DNA from: Terripilifer ovatus
GTDB taxonomy: Bacteria > Pseudomonadota > Alphaproteobacteria > Rhizobiales > Beijerinckiaceae
Assembly (NCBI GenBank): GCA_029222685.1
Contig: JARHVB010000086.1
Span: 372,001-436,000 of the forward strand
Length of the DNA: 64,000 nt
Reading direction: 5' to 3'
Positions 26,651-35,388 of this stretch are shown here, piece by piece. Made by a program: the position numbers and the translations under genes. Below the pieces are notes generated by a model that saw nothing but the letters and a program-made list of their open reading frames with translations, did not search any database and had not been told where the DNA came from. Within the stretch, counting starts at the first letter, position 1. Each line of letters begins with the position of its first letter.

Positions 26651-27877
26651 CTACTGAGCCGGAGTTGGGGCCGGCGTCGGCGGCGGCAGAGGCTGCGTCT
26701 CGATGAGCGAGGCCCGCACCGGCGCACGGTCTGCCACGATGCCGCCATCGATGATGGACGTCTCACGTGCATCCTCGGCGCGCGGCTTGGTCAATTGCGC
26801 ACCGATCTGGCGCACCACGGATGGCGCGGTGGCATAGGCGCCATGGTTGATCCAGCCGTCGGAGATGGAGCTCAGATCGTAGACCTTCACGCCCAGCCGA
26901 TCGAGTTCGGCGCGATCCTGCGGCTTGTTCGGATCGATCGCACCGACGCGCAGGCGCTCGCCGACAAGGCGGCTCGACAGGCTGAGCGCCCTGTCGCCGG
27001 TCGACGTGAAAACGGAGACATTGGCGTCCGGCCCGACCTTCGCCATCTGCTGACGGAACACCGAGAAATCGATGTCGGGCGCGGCGAGCATGACGTTGCC
27101 GAGCTTGCCGTTCAACAGGCGCGGGTTTCCGATGGCGGATTCGCGCAACGCTTCCATGGCGAGCCAGGCGCCCATGGAATGCGCCAGCACATGAATGCGG
27201 CCGATCGACGGGATGGCGGCGAGATCGTTGAGCATGCCAGTCAAGGCATCACGCGAGACGGTGGCGCTTTCCTTGGCCGAGACATAGGACAGGAGCCCGT
27301 CCTGCGCCGGCCAGGTGAACAAGATCGGCACGCCGCCGAATCTTCCATCGGCCACAATCTGCGCCAGACGGAACCGTGCCTCGTCGAGCGTGGTGTTGAA
27401 GCCATGCACGTAGATGAGAACGTCGCGATTGGAGCCGACGCGTCCGGACACATGGGTCGCAACATCCTGCGCCAAGGTCTCGCTGCCGAGGCGGCGCGAC
27501 TGCGCCAGGACGAAATGATTGCGCGGATTGGGACGGCCGAACGTCGGCATCTCGATATTCCCTGTCCGATGACCGGGAGGAACCGTAATCGTCAACAACG
27601 AATAATGCGCCGTGCCTTCGGCAAGATTGCGCTCGGACGCGCCGCGGTCGTTGCGCCGTGTCGAAGCGACGAACATATCGATCGGGATCGGCTCGCCGGC
27701 AGGCGTCGAGGCGAACAGATTGCCGGCGCTGGATACCGCAGATGCCGTCATGTCGGTGACGCCGTCGCCGAGGCAGCCGCTGACGCTGATGGCCAGGCCG
27801 AATACCGTCGCCAGGCTCAGGACTCTTCTGGGAGCGGTCGCCGCCCGATACGGCGTCGCCGGAGAAAACCAATTCAT
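26651..27877 (-). CDS. alpha/beta hydrolase lipoprotein (DUF900-like)
   Basis: 408 residues from ATG 27877. The N-terminus has a signal sequence ending in SVSGC, placing a lipobox Cys at residue 35. The C-terminal two thirds form an alpha/beta hydrolase: VLIYVHGFNTTLDEARFR (oxyanion loop) and VLAHSMGAWLAMEAL (nucleophile elbow Ser) are clear. It should act on the periplasmic side of a membrane, on an unknown ester or amide. A start 23 codons upstream (27946) would add a non-hydrophobic leader and is less likely. It converges on the lytic transglycosylase gene, 5 nt apart. Confidence 0.85.
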   Translation of the reverse strand: MNWFSPATPYRAATAPRRVLSLATVFGLAISVSGCLGDGVTDMTASAVSSAGNLFASTPAGEPIPIDMFVASTRRNDRGASERNLAEGTAHYSLLTITVPPGHRTGNIEMPTFGRPNPRNHFVLAQSRRLGSETLAQDVATHVSGRVGSNRDVLIYVHGFNTTLDEARFRLAQIVADGRFGGVPILFTWPAQDGLLSYVSAKESATVSRDALTGMLNDLAAIPSIGRIHVLAHSMGAWLAMEALRESAIGNPRLLNGKLGNVMLAAPDIDFSVFRQQMAKVGPDANVSVFTSTGDRALSLSSRLVGERLRVGAIDPNKPQDRAELDRLGVKVYDLSSISDGWINHGAYATAPSVVRQIGAQLTKPRAEDARETSIIDGGIVADRAPVRASLIETQPLPPPTPAPTPAQ

Positions 27878-28022
27878 AAAGGCGACAATCCCGACGCTTG
27901 CCCGACGCCTGCCTGGCGTTTGGCGCGAAACTCCAAACGCGGCCATTCATTCCATGAGAGAGCGAAATGAATGAAGGGTTAAGACTAGACTTGCGTCTCC
28001 GGAGACGACGCGCTGCTATGGT

Positions 28023-28832
28023 GTGGATGCCCGTGAAACTTGTCGAGAATGGGACCAGACGATCGTGAGCGCCCGGCAAAACGTCGAAGAAAGCGCCTTA
28101 GTGGCAAGAAAGCCGCAGTCGGATGCGGCATTTATTCCCCTGCAGCGGCCAATCCGCGTGCTGGTGACGGCATTCGGCACATTTCCCGGCGCACCGAGCA
28201 ATCCGACGGAAAATGTCGTGAAGCGTTTGCGTCTGCTTTATCGACGCCGGTTCGCGCGCTTGCACATCGAACTGGTGACGGCGGTGATGCCGGTTCGCTT
28301 CGAAGGCGTCGCGGCACGGATCGCAACGCTGCTTGAGACACACCAGCCCGATATCGTCATCCATCTCGGTCTGGCGGCGCGGCGCAAGACGCTGAGCGTC
28401 GAAACGCGCGCGCTCAACAGATTGACGTCGATCCATACCGATGCGACCGGCGGCTTCTCTGGCGCGAGCACGGTGCTGCGCGGCGGCGAGCCGGCGCGGC
28501 GTGCCCGCTGGGCAGCCACTCCTCTGGCTATCGCGATGAGCCGGTGCGGTGCGCTCACCCGCCCCTCCATCGACGCCGGCGACTATCTCTGCAACCAGAC
28601 GCTTTATCTCACTCTCGGATTGTTCGACGGGCCTGCGGGCTTCATCCACATGCCACGTCTGCGCCGTCGACTGAAAAATGGGGCAGATCCCTTCCATCGT
28701 TTCGTAAAGCCAAGCCTGCAGGAGGCGACGGAGGCGATCGCCGCGGCCATCGAGCGATGTGCCGTAGATTTCCGGCACGGACGATCCGCTGCGATGATCC
28801 GTAGACTTGACCCGGTAGCCTCCCTGCCCTAG
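28023..28832 (+). CDS. pyroglutamyl-peptidase I-like (C15) protein
   Basis: 269 residues from the longest frame (GTG); GTG 28065 (255 residues) is an equally possible start, as the C15 fold begins only about residue 44. Pyroglutamyl peptidases remove N-terminal pyroglutamate with a Glu-Cys-His triad, and all three are visible: Glu127 (SVETRALN, in the conserved HLGLAARR...E region), Cys190 (GDYLCNQTLY) and His209 (GFIHMP). The N-terminal extension and insertions make it longer than the 200-215 residues usual for the family. Cytoplasmic. Confidence 0.8.
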   Translation: MDARETCREWDQTIVSARQNVEESALVARKPQSDAAFIPLQRPIRVLVTAFGTFPGAPSNPTENVVKRLRLLYRRRFARLHIELVTAVMPVRFEGVAARIATLLETHQPDIVIHLGLAARRKTLSVETRALNRLTSIHTDATGGFSGASTVLRGGEPARRARWAATPLAIAMSRCGALTRPSIDAGDYLCNQTLYLTLGLFDGPAGFIHMPRLRRRLKNGADPFHRFVKPSLQEATEAIAAAIERCAVDFRHGRSAAMIRRLDPVASLP

Positions 28833-28868
28833 GTCAGACGACCTTTTACCTGTGGGGGACAGCGCATT

Positions 28869-29570
28869 ATGGATGCGGATACCGGCACCTTTGTAGTGCA
28901 GCTTCTGAAGATCATGTGGATCAACATACTGCTGTCGGGTGACAATGCAGTCGTGATCGCGCTTGCCTGTCGGGGGCTTACGCCGCAAAACCGCAAGTGG
29001 GGCATCATTCTGGGCGCGGGCGTGGCGATCGTTCTGCGCATCATCTTCACCGGCGTCGTCACGCAGTTGATGGCCCTGCCCTATCTGAAGATCATCGGCG
29101 GCCTTCTGCTGCTGTGGATCGCGGTGCAGCTCCTGCTCGAGAATGCCGACGAGAAGGACATCAAGGAATCCAATAACATCTGGGGCGCGGTGCGGGTCAT
29201 CGCCGTGGCCGACCTGGTCATGTCGCTCGACAATGTCGTCGCCATCGCGGCGGCCGCCCATGGCGACTGGCTGCTGATCATACTTGGGCTTGGTATTTCT
29301 ATCCCGCTGATCGTCTTCGGCGCGCAGCTCGTGATCATGATGCTGGAGCGCTGGCCGTGGCTGGTGTGGTTCGGCGCCGCCCTGCTCGGCTGGGTCGCCG
29401 GCGAGCTGATCGCCGACGAACTGACCACCGAGCGCGGCTTGGCTCCGTTCTTCGCCAGCTGGCCCTCCAGCCTTATCCATTTTGGCATTCCCGCGCTCGG
29501 CGCAGCCCTTGTGGTCGCCGTCGGCTACTTCCTCAAGAGCCGGCACGGCGAAGAGGAAGTGGCACACTAA
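28869..29570 (+). CDS. TerC family integral membrane protein
   Basis: 233 residues, seven predicted membrane helices. TerC/YjbE proteins transport or chelate metal ions (Mn export is shown for some members). Conserved acidic membrane motifs: SGDNAVVIAL near 24 and MSLDNVVAIA near 120, plus the GLTPQNRKWGIILGAG loop. A GGGGGA ribosome site lies eight bases before the ATG. Only 36 nt separate it from the preceding gene, so the Mn-sensing yybP-ykoY riboswitch often found upstream of TerC genes does not fit there. A strong hairpin follows the stop. Confidence 0.88.
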   Translation: MDADTGTFVVQLLKIMWINILLSGDNAVVIALACRGLTPQNRKWGIILGAGVAIVLRIIFTGVVTQLMALPYLKIIGGLLLLWIAVQLLLENADEKDIKESNNIWGAVRVIAVADLVMSLDNVVAIAAAAHGDWLLIILGLGISIPLIVFGAQLVIMMLERWPWLVWFGAALLGWVAGELIADELTTERGLAPFFASWPSSLIHFGIPALGAALVVAVGYFLKSRHGEEEVAH

Positions 29571-29594
29571 GCACGACCAAACGACTGAAAATTC

Positions 29595-29624
29595 GACGCC
29601 CGCTGCATCCCCGCAGCGGGCGTC
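29595..29624 (+). terminator. strong hairpin after TerC gene
   Basis: Perfect 12-bp stem GACGCCCGCTGC (29595-29606) / GCAGCGGGCGTC (29613-29624) with a 6-nt loop, 24 nt past the TerC stop. The tract that follows (TGACTT) is only weakly T-rich. Confidence 0.7.
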
Positions 29625-29649
29625 TGACTTAGGCGCGCATCTTTTTGTT

Positions 29650-29759
29650 GAGCATGATCTTTTCGGAAAGCCGGTTTCCACTTTTCCGGATCATGCTCTA
29701 GGTTTTTGTTTTGATGCATTTTCTTCACGCGAACCGGCAGCCACTTCGCTCGAAAATGC
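29650..29759. repeat. tandem pair of palindromic intergenic repeats (GATCATGC family)
   Basis: First element: GAGCATGATC (29650-29659) / GATCATGCTC (29689-29698). Second element: GCATTTTC (29716-29723) / GAAAATGC (29752-29759). A short TTTTTGTTTT spacer lies between. The first has nearly the same core as 32182-32228; such pairs recur in many Hyphomicrobiales genomes. Confidence 0.85.
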
Positions 29760-29796
29760 GCTAAGGCTGGCCACAGGACGCCGCTTCAACCCCGGC

Positions 29797-31248
29797 TCAG
29801 CCAGCGCGGATTTTCGCCAGCACCCGATCCATTGTGTCCTGAGCGTCGTCCATGACCTTATTGACATCGATCGTCGTAAGACGCCCGCCCTGCTTCAGGA
29901 AGCGGCCGTCGACGATGACGCTATCGACATTATGTGGCTGCGCAGCCTGTACGACCATGCGAACCGGCTCTGTCATCGGCGCCATGTTAAGGGCATCTGT
30001 CCGGACGAGAACGATATCGGCTCTCTTGCCCGGAGTAATGGATCCGACAACGCTTTCCAGCCCGAGCGCCTTTGCGCCATCGAGTGTCGCCATTTCAAGC
30101 ATGCGTTGCGGCTTGATCTCAAATTCGCTTTGTGCTGCGCCATCGCCAACATTCTGCATGGCTTTCATAATGGCGAACATATCGGCATTACCGCAGAGCA
30201 AGGTGGTGTCGATCGAGAAAGAGACCTGGACGCCGACCGCCAGCATCTGGCGGATCGGCGGAAAGCCGAACCCCGTCCGCATTTCCGTATAAGGGCTCAG
30301 GCTCACCGCTGTCCGTGTTTTGGCAAGGATGTCGAAATGCTCCTTTCCGTTATTCGTGCAATGCACCAGCAAGACGTCGCGACCGAGCAGTCCGGCCTCG
30401 TTGAGCAGTTTCACGCCATCGACACCCTTGGCGGCCAACGGCGCCGTCGCCATGTGACACGTTATCGGGATGCCCAGTTCACGCGCGACGCCCCATTCGG
30501 TCTTGCAAATGTCCATCGTGTTCGACTCGGGACCCCGCGACGCGATGCCAAGGGTCAATAGCTTGTCGCCGGTTCCAAAGTACCGTTTGTGCACCCGGCG
30601 GACGTCGTCGAGAGGGAGCGGCTCGTTCGTCTTCGTATTGCGGGAATAGCCGTAAGAAAAGCGTACACGCGATCCGACGCCCTGATGAACCGCGATTTCA
30701 GCATCGGCGAAATCTGGCGCAAGCAGATTATGCGACCAATTGTGAACCGTGGTGATGCCGGAATAGAGTGATTCAGCCAGCGCCAGCCGAACACCGCGCG
30801 CATTGTCGAGCGGCGAGAACTGGCTGCCGATCACACGGCTGTTGGGAAAATAACCCGTCTTCGGGTCTTCGCCGGCCATGTTGCGCGCCACCGCTCCCCA
30901 CATGTGCCAGTGCGTATCGATCATACCCGGAATTGCGATCATCCGGCGCGCGTTCACTGACGCAACGTTCGCAGCCTGAACATTCGGCCCGACAGCCACG
31001 ATAACACCATCGCGGACATGAATGTCCGCATCAGGCAAATTCCCGATCGTCGGATCGACGCTCAGCACGGTGGCGTTGCGGATGACGAATTCGCCAGGCA
31101 TCGCAGGCGCCCCGGTCGTTGGCGCAGAAGATTGTGCCAATACGGGCGTCGATGACGCCAAAGCGGCAATTCCAGCGCCAACTGCCATGAAATTACGGCG
31201 AGAGAACAAATGCATATTTTGCCCGCGGGCATCGCAAACGTCACACAT
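29797..31248 (-). CDS. Tat-exported amidohydrolase (TRZ/ATZ-like)
   Basis: 483 residues. The twin-arginine signal SRRNFMAVGAG has Arg17-Arg18 followed by a hydrophobic stretch ending at ALASSTPVLAQ, so export is expected by the Tat route. The mature part is a metal-dependent amidohydrolase of the triazine/atrazine chlorohydrolase-related group: DTHWH (metal His113, His115), CHMATAP, LVHCTNN and SIDTTLL (metal Asp) are all visible. ATG 31248 is chosen for the GGGAGG six bases upstream; a TTG at 31266 is the longer frame start. A hypothetical gene lies upstream on the same strand. The substrate is unknown. Confidence 0.85.
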   Translation of the reverse strand: MCDVCDARGQNMHLFSRRNFMAVGAGIAALASSTPVLAQSSAPTTGAPAMPGEFVIRNATVLSVDPTIGNLPDADIHVRDGVIVAVGPNVQAANVASVNARRMIAIPGMIDTHWHMWGAVARNMAGEDPKTGYFPNSRVIGSQFSPLDNARGVRLALAESLYSGITTVHNWSHNLLAPDFADAEIAVHQGVGSRVRFSYGYSRNTKTNEPLPLDDVRRVHKRYFGTGDKLLTLGIASRGPESNTMDICKTEWGVARELGIPITCHMATAPLAAKGVDGVKLLNEAGLLGRDVLLVHCTNNGKEHFDILAKTRTAVSLSPYTEMRTGFGFPPIRQMLAVGVQVSFSIDTTLLCGNADMFAIMKAMQNVGDGAAQSEFEIKPQRMLEMATLDGAKALGLESVVGSITPGKRADIVLVRTDALNMAPMTEPVRMVVQAAQPHNVDSVIVDGRFLKQGGRLTTIDVNKVMDDAQDTMDRVLAKIRAG

Positions 31249-31324
31249 CGGCATCCTCCCATTCAAACGACATCCGCTCGCCTTGTGGCGGCGATCTATG
31301 CCTGCGCGAAGAATGCCGGAAAGC

Positions 31325-31606
31325 CTACCGCACCAACTGGACCATGCCGCGCGGGGGCGCCGCCACGGGAATGCAATCCTTGCGGCCGGAGTTGAAGCAG
31401 CGCTGGAGCTTTTCCTGATTGTCGATCGCCTTGATCGTCCACATCGAGGCGAGCGCGAGCGTCAGCAAGACGATGGTCGCCGCCAGATTGACGAAATGGC
31501 GATGGGAATAGTCGATCGGGGCCTGATGCGAGTGGACGGTGTTCAAAATCCGGCCTTGCAGAATCTGGCCCTGACTTGCCCGGTTTCCTTGAGAATTTGC
31601 CGCCAT
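31325..31606 (-). CDS. small single-pass membrane protein, unknown
   Basis: 93 residues. One hydrophobic segment (about 40-60, VNLAATIVLLTLALASMW) is followed by a polar C-terminus with two cysteines (QRCFNSGRKDC near 69 and 77) and a Pro-rich end. The N-terminal half is hydrophilic and His-rich. No known family is recognised. Codon choice matches its neighbours, which supports a real gene. It precedes the Tat-exported amidohydrolase on the same strand. Confidence 0.55.
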   Translation of the reverse strand: MAANSQGNRASQGQILQGRILNTVHSHQAPIDYSHRHFVNLAATIVLLTLALASMWTIKAIDNQEKLQRCFNSGRKDCIPVAAPPRGMVQLVR

Positions 31607-31706
31607 GCGATCTACCTGGACAATCCCGGACGGGAGTGAAACCGGCTCGTTAGCATAACAATGCGCCGGTCAACCCGCGGTTTCAAGCCCTTTCTCGGCA
31701 AGGCAG

Positions 31707-32171
31707 CTAGGGGTTAGAAGAATCCTCTAGCCGTGCCGATGTCTTCATAGCCGCCTTTTCCCTGGCTTTGGCCTTCACCCGGTCCCGGTCGAGAATCCAG
31801 AACTGGCCGCTGGCCCTGGCGACGATGTCACCGTCGCTGTTGCGGACTTCGCCCTCGGCAAACATCAAAGCCTTCGTGCCGCGCAGCAGCCGTCCCTCGG
31901 CTTCCAGCCGGCCCCGCCCGGGTGTCAGGAACGCCACCTGCATATCGATGGTGGCGACCATTTTCGTTTCCGGCAAGGTCGACATGCAGGCGCCCGCGAG
32001 CACCGAATCGAGCAAGGTCATCAGCAGGCCGCCATGGGCGGCGCCGGTGGGATTGGTCCGCTCGGGGACGATATCGACCGCGCCGCGGCAGACACCATCC
32101 TTGCGGTGCAGCCGTTCGATGCCGCAATGATCGAGAAAAGGAACACCGGTAGAAGTGTTCGATGACATCAT
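31707..32171 (-). CDS. PaaI-like hotdog thioesterase
   Basis: 154 residues from ATG 32171 (32168 is also possible). Hotdog-fold thioesterase of the PaaI/4HBT type: the NPTGAAHGGLLMTLLDSVLAG segment carries the HGG active-site loop and the catalytic Asp. It may hydrolyse aromatic or acyl-CoA thioesters, which would suit the aromatic-degradation gene pobA next to it. The longer frame to 32225 runs into a palindromic repeat that reads as open by chance, so the downstream start is preferred. Separated from pobA by the repeat at 32182-32228. Confidence 0.82.
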   Translation of the reverse strand: MMSSNTSTGVPFLDHCGIERLHRKDGVCRGAVDIVPERTNPTGAAHGGLLMTLLDSVLAGACMSTLPETKMVATIDMQVAFLTPGRGRLEAEGRLLRGTKALMFAEGEVRNSDGDIVARASGQFWILDRDRVKAKAREKAAMKTSARLEDSSNP

Positions 32172-32181
32172 TTTTGTTTCA

Positions 32182-32228
32182 GGCATGATCTTTTCCGAAA
32201 GCCGGTTTCCACTTTTCGGGATCATGCC
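32182..32228. repeat. palindromic intergenic repeat (GATCATGC family)
   Basis: Terminal inverted repeats GGCATGATC (32182-32190) and GATCATGCC (32220-32228) around a core shared with the element at 29650-29698. The right end abuts the TAG stop codon of pobA. Confidence 0.85.
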
Positions 32229-33410
32229 CTAGTCGCGCCACGGCGCCAGCGGCAGGCCGGAGTAATTCTCCGCCAGGAATGTCGAGCCGGCGCGCGACGA
32301 GGTGACGGCGTCGAGTTCGGCGATCTGGCGCTCGTTGTCGAAATCGCTCGACGATGTCGGATGCATCATCGAGGTCATCCACCAGGAGAAATGCTGGGCG
32401 CGCCAGACTCTCTTCATGCAGGTGTCGCTGTAGCTGTCGAACAAGTCGGTGCGGTTCTTCTTGTAGTAGGCGATGAAGGCGCGGGCGAGCACGCTGACGT
32501 CGGCGATGGCGAGGTTCATGCCCTTGGCGCCGGTCGGCGGAACGATATGGGCCGAATCGCCCGCCAGGAACATGCGTCCGACCCGCATCGGCTCGGTGAC
32601 GAAGCTGCGCATCGGCGTCACCGCGATCTGCGACAGCTTGCCCATGCTGATCTTGAGGCCGTCATGATCACCCAGCCGCCGCTGCAGCGCGCTCCAGATG
32701 CGATCGTCGGACCAGTTCTTGGCATCCTCATCCACCGCCACCTGCAGATAGAGCCGCGACACCGTCGGCGAGCGCATGGTGAAAAGGGCGAAGCCTTCGG
32801 GATGGTGGCAATAGATCAATTCGGGCGAGGTCGGCGGCGCTGCCGCGAGCATGCCGAGCCAGGCGAACGGATATTGCCGGTCATAGCCTTTGAAGAGGTT
32901 CGCAGGAATAGCCTCACGGCTGATGCCATGGAAGCCGTCGCAGCCGGCGATGTAGTCGCAGTCCAGGGTCTGTTCAGAGCCATTGTGCTCGAAACGGATG
33001 AACGGCTTGTCGCCTTCGAAGCCGCCGACCTCTCTGGCCTGCGCCTCGAACAGGATCTTGCCGCCGTCGGCCAGCCGCCTGGCGATGATGTCCTTGACGA
33101 TTTCCTGCTGGCCGTAGATCGAGACCTGCCGTCCGGTCAATTCGTGAATGTCGATGCGACGATGCTGGCCGCGGAAGCAGATTTCGATGCCGTCATGCAC
33201 CAGGCTCTCGCGGCGCATGCGCTCGCCCAGGCCCGTCGCATTCAAAAGGTCGACGGAGCCCTGCTCCAGCAGACCGGCACGGATTCTCTGCTCGCAATAG
33301 TCGCGGCTGCGCGATTCCAGAATGACGGACTCGATGCCTTCAAGATGCAGCAGATGCGACAGCAACAGGCCTGCCGGACCAGCCCCGATAATACCAACCT
33401 GGGTACGCAT
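32229..33410 (-). CDS. pobA: 4-hydroxybenzoate 3-monooxygenase
   Basis: 393 residues, normal for PobA. FAD-dependent single-component monooxygenase converting 4-hydroxybenzoate to protocatechuate with NADPH and oxygen. The GxGxxG motif is in VGIIGAGPAG (residues 5-14), the substrate/FAD motifs RIRAGLLEQG and CDGFHGISR are in place, and GDSAHIVPPTGAKGMNLA is the FAD-phosphate GD motif. The ATG at 33410 begins the flavin fold directly; the longer frame to 33449 is unlikely. It lies downstream of the MetE-like/Liv operon, after that operon's terminator, and upstream of a thioesterase. Confidence 0.94.
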   Translation of the reverse strand: MRTQVGIIGAGPAGLLLSHLLHLEGIESVILESRSRDYCEQRIRAGLLEQGSVDLLNATGLGERMRRESLVHDGIEICFRGQHRRIDIHELTGRQVSIYGQQEIVKDIIARRLADGGKILFEAQAREVGGFEGDKPFIRFEHNGSEQTLDCDYIAGCDGFHGISREAIPANLFKGYDRQYPFAWLGMLAAAPPTSPELIYCHHPEGFALFTMRSPTVSRLYLQVAVDEDAKNWSDDRIWSALQRRLGDHDGLKISMGKLSQIAVTPMRSFVTEPMRVGRMFLAGDSAHIVPPTGAKGMNLAIADVSVLARAFIAYYKKNRTDLFDSYSDTCMKRVWRAQHFSWWMTSMMHPTSSSDFDNERQIAELDAVTSSRAGSTFLAENYSGLPLAPWRD

Positions 33411-33482
33411 GGCGCTTCCTACTCGCGTTTCAGCCCACTTTAATCGCAATTCTTTTGAAACGCGAAGTTTTCAAAATAAAAC

Positions 33483-33505
33483 GGGCGGCAGAAACTTTGC
33501 CGCCC
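33483..33505 (-). terminator. rho-independent terminator of MetE-like/Liv operon
   Basis: Stem GGGCGGCA (33483-33490) / TGCCGCCC (33498-33505), 7-nt loop, followed on the minus strand by GTTTTATTTT. It lies 20 nt beyond the MetE-like stop codon. Confidence 0.85.
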
Positions 33506-33525
33506 ATTAAATTCGAAGCCGCAGA

Positions 33526-34632
33526 TCAGTTTTTGCCCCAGACCTCTTCGGCGATTTCGACGACGAGACGCAGCTTCGCCCATTGCTCTTCCTCGGTCAG
33601 CGTATTGCCTTCCTCGGTCGAGGCGAAGCCGCATTGCGGCGACAGGCAGAGCTGGTCGAGATCGGCATATTTGCTCGCCTCATCCAGGCGGCGCTTGATC
33701 GAATCCTTGGTTTCAAGCGCGCCGGTCTTGGAGGTGACGAGGCCGACGACGACGGTCTTGTTCTTGGGCAGGTGACGCAGCGGCGCCAGATCGCCCGAGC
33801 GGTCGTTGTCCCATTCGAGGAAATAGCCGTCGAGATTGATCTTGTTGAACATCAGATCGGCGATGTGCTCGTAGCCGCCGGAACCGACAAAGGTCGAGCG
33901 GAAGTTGCCACGGCAGACATGCATGGTGGCGACCAGGTCGGCCGGCTTGCCCTCAAGCGCGACATTCAACGCCCGGGCATAGAGCCTTTCGAGTTCATCG
34001 GGATCATCGCCGCGGTCGATCAACATCTGGCGCTGGGTCTGGTCGCAGAAATAGGCCATCGAGCAATCGTCGATCTGGATATAACGGCAGCCGGCGTCGT
34101 AGAAGCCCTTGATCGCCTGGCGGTAGGCAAGGCCGAGATCGTGCCAGAAATCCTCGAGGTTCGGATAGACGGCGCGATCGACCATCTTGTCGCCGCCGCG
34201 ATAGTGCAGCATCGACGGCGACGGGATCGACATTTTAGGTGTTTCCTTGGTGTTCGCCTTCACGAACTTGAAGTGCTCGATCTGCGGATGGCTCTTCGAG
34301 CCGAGCTTGGCGTAGACGAACGGCGCCTCGGCCTTGGTGGTGACGCCGGCAAACTTGATGCCCGACTGGACCTCGACCAGTTTCACGCCATCGAGCTGGC
34401 TGATAAAGTCGAAGTGCCACCAGGCGCGGCGGAACTCTCCGTCGGTGATCGAATGCAGGCCGACTTCCTCCTGCTTGGCGATGATCTTCCTGATCTCGGT
34501 GTCTTCGACGGCCTTGAGCTGTTCGGCGGTGATCTCGCCGGCGTGCCACTTGGTGCGTGCCTCCTTGAGCGGCGCCGTGCGTAGGATCGAGCCGACATGG
34601 TCGGCGCGGAAGGGCGGTATCTTGCGTTGCAT
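33526..34632 (-). CDS. MetE C-terminal-like cobalamin-independent methyltransferase
   Basis: 368 residues. Matches the catalytic (C-terminal) half of B12-independent methionine synthase, as in the shorter YxjG/YxjH-type proteins: PFRADHVGSILR at the start, SITDGEFRR, the Zn-site region MHVCRGNF, and CLSPQCGFASTEEGN near the C-terminus with the second Zn Cys. The full N-terminal MetE domain is absent. A GAGGAG lies seven bases before ATG 34632. It directly follows livF (39 nt) and ends the Liv operon. The methyl donor and acceptor cannot be fixed from sequence. Confidence 0.88.
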   Translation of the reverse strand: MQRKIPPFRADHVGSILRTAPLKEARTKWHAGEITAEQLKAVEDTEIRKIIAKQEEVGLHSITDGEFRRAWWHFDFISQLDGVKLVEVQSGIKFAGVTTKAEAPFVYAKLGSKSHPQIEHFKFVKANTKETPKMSIPSPSMLHYRGGDKMVDRAVYPNLEDFWHDLGLAYRQAIKGFYDAGCRYIQIDDCSMAYFCDQTQRQMLIDRGDDPDELERLYARALNVALEGKPADLVATMHVCRGNFRSTFVGSGGYEHIADLMFNKINLDGYFLEWDNDRSGDLAPLRHLPKNKTVVVGLVTSKTGALETKDSIKRRLDEASKYADLDQLCLSPQCGFASTEEGNTLTEEEQWAKLRLVVEIAEEVWGKN

Positions 34633-34671
34633 GCGACTCTCCTCAAGCAAACAAATTGCAAACGACGAAAC

Positions 34672-35388
34672 TCAGTGAACGCCACGCTCGGCGACACCCA
34701 GCAGGTGCGACAGCGTCTCGGTGTCCTGTGCCAGCGCCGCGCTTTCTCCACTATACGCGACCGCACCGCGCTCCAGTATGACCGCGCTGTCGGTCAGTGG
34801 CAAAATCTTGCGGGCGCTCTGCTCGACGATGATCGCCGACATCTGCTCCTCGCGAATGATCTTGCGCAGAGCGGCCAGCAATTCATCGACGATGATGGGC
34901 GCCAGCCCTTCAAGGGGCTCGTCAAGCAGCAGCAAACGTGGGTTCAATGCCAAGGCGCGGGCGACCGCGAGCATCTGCTGTTCGCCACCGGATAGCTGGT
35001 TGCCCATATTGCGCTTGCGCTCGGCAAGGCGGGGAAACATGGCGTAGATCCGGTCCAGTCCCCAGGGGCCCGGGCACATGATTGCGGTGAGGTTTTCCTC
35101 GACCGTCAGCGATTTGAAAATATTGCGTTCCTGCGGCACCCAGCCGATGCCGCCGAGGGCGCGCTGGTCCGGCCGCAGGCGGGTGAAATCGCGGCCGTCG
35201 AAAAAGATGGAGCCGCCGCGCCAGCGGGTCAGGCCGACGATCGTGTTGATGAGCGTGGTCTTGCCGGTGCCGTTGCGGCCGAGCAGCGCCATCGCCTGCC
35301 CCGGCGCCAGCGACAGCGAGATACCGTTGAGCACCAGCGCCTCGCCATAGCCGGCGCGCAAGCCTTCGAGCTTGAGGAGATCAGCCAT
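34672..35388 (-). CDS. livF: branched-chain amino acid-type ABC transporter ATPase LivF
   Basis: 238 residues. ATPase of a HAAT-family importer. Walker A GRNGTGKT at 37-44, signature LSGGEQQMLAVARAL near 130-144 and Walker B LLLLDEPLEG near 155. LivF-specific marks include LRAGYGEALVLNGISL and GIGWVPQERNIF. It overlaps the end of livG by 8 nt, showing translational coupling. Substrate class cannot be assigned more finely; the neighbours (MetE-like enzyme, pobA) leave aromatic or methylated solutes possible. Confidence 0.92.
   Translation of the reverse strand: MADLLKLEGLRAGYGEALVLNGISLSLAPGQAMALLGRNGTGKTTLINTIVGLTRWRGGSIFFDGRDFTRLRPDQRALGGIGWVPQERNIFKSLTVEENLTAIMCPGPWGLDRIYAMFPRLAERKRNMGNQLSGGEQQMLAVARALALNPRLLLLDEPLEGLAPIIVDELLAALRKIIREEQMSAIIVEQSARKILPLTDSAVILERGAVAYSGESAALAQDTETLSHLLGVAERGVH

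Noticed and set aside
28833..28868. Manganese riboswitch (yybP-ykoY) before TerC
   Set aside because: Only 36 nt separate the TerC start from the previous stop; too short for the aptamer.
34633..34671. SAM-responsive riboswitch before the MetE-like gene
   Set aside because: The gap to livF is 39 nt, with no aptamer-like structure, and the gene looks like the tail of an operon.
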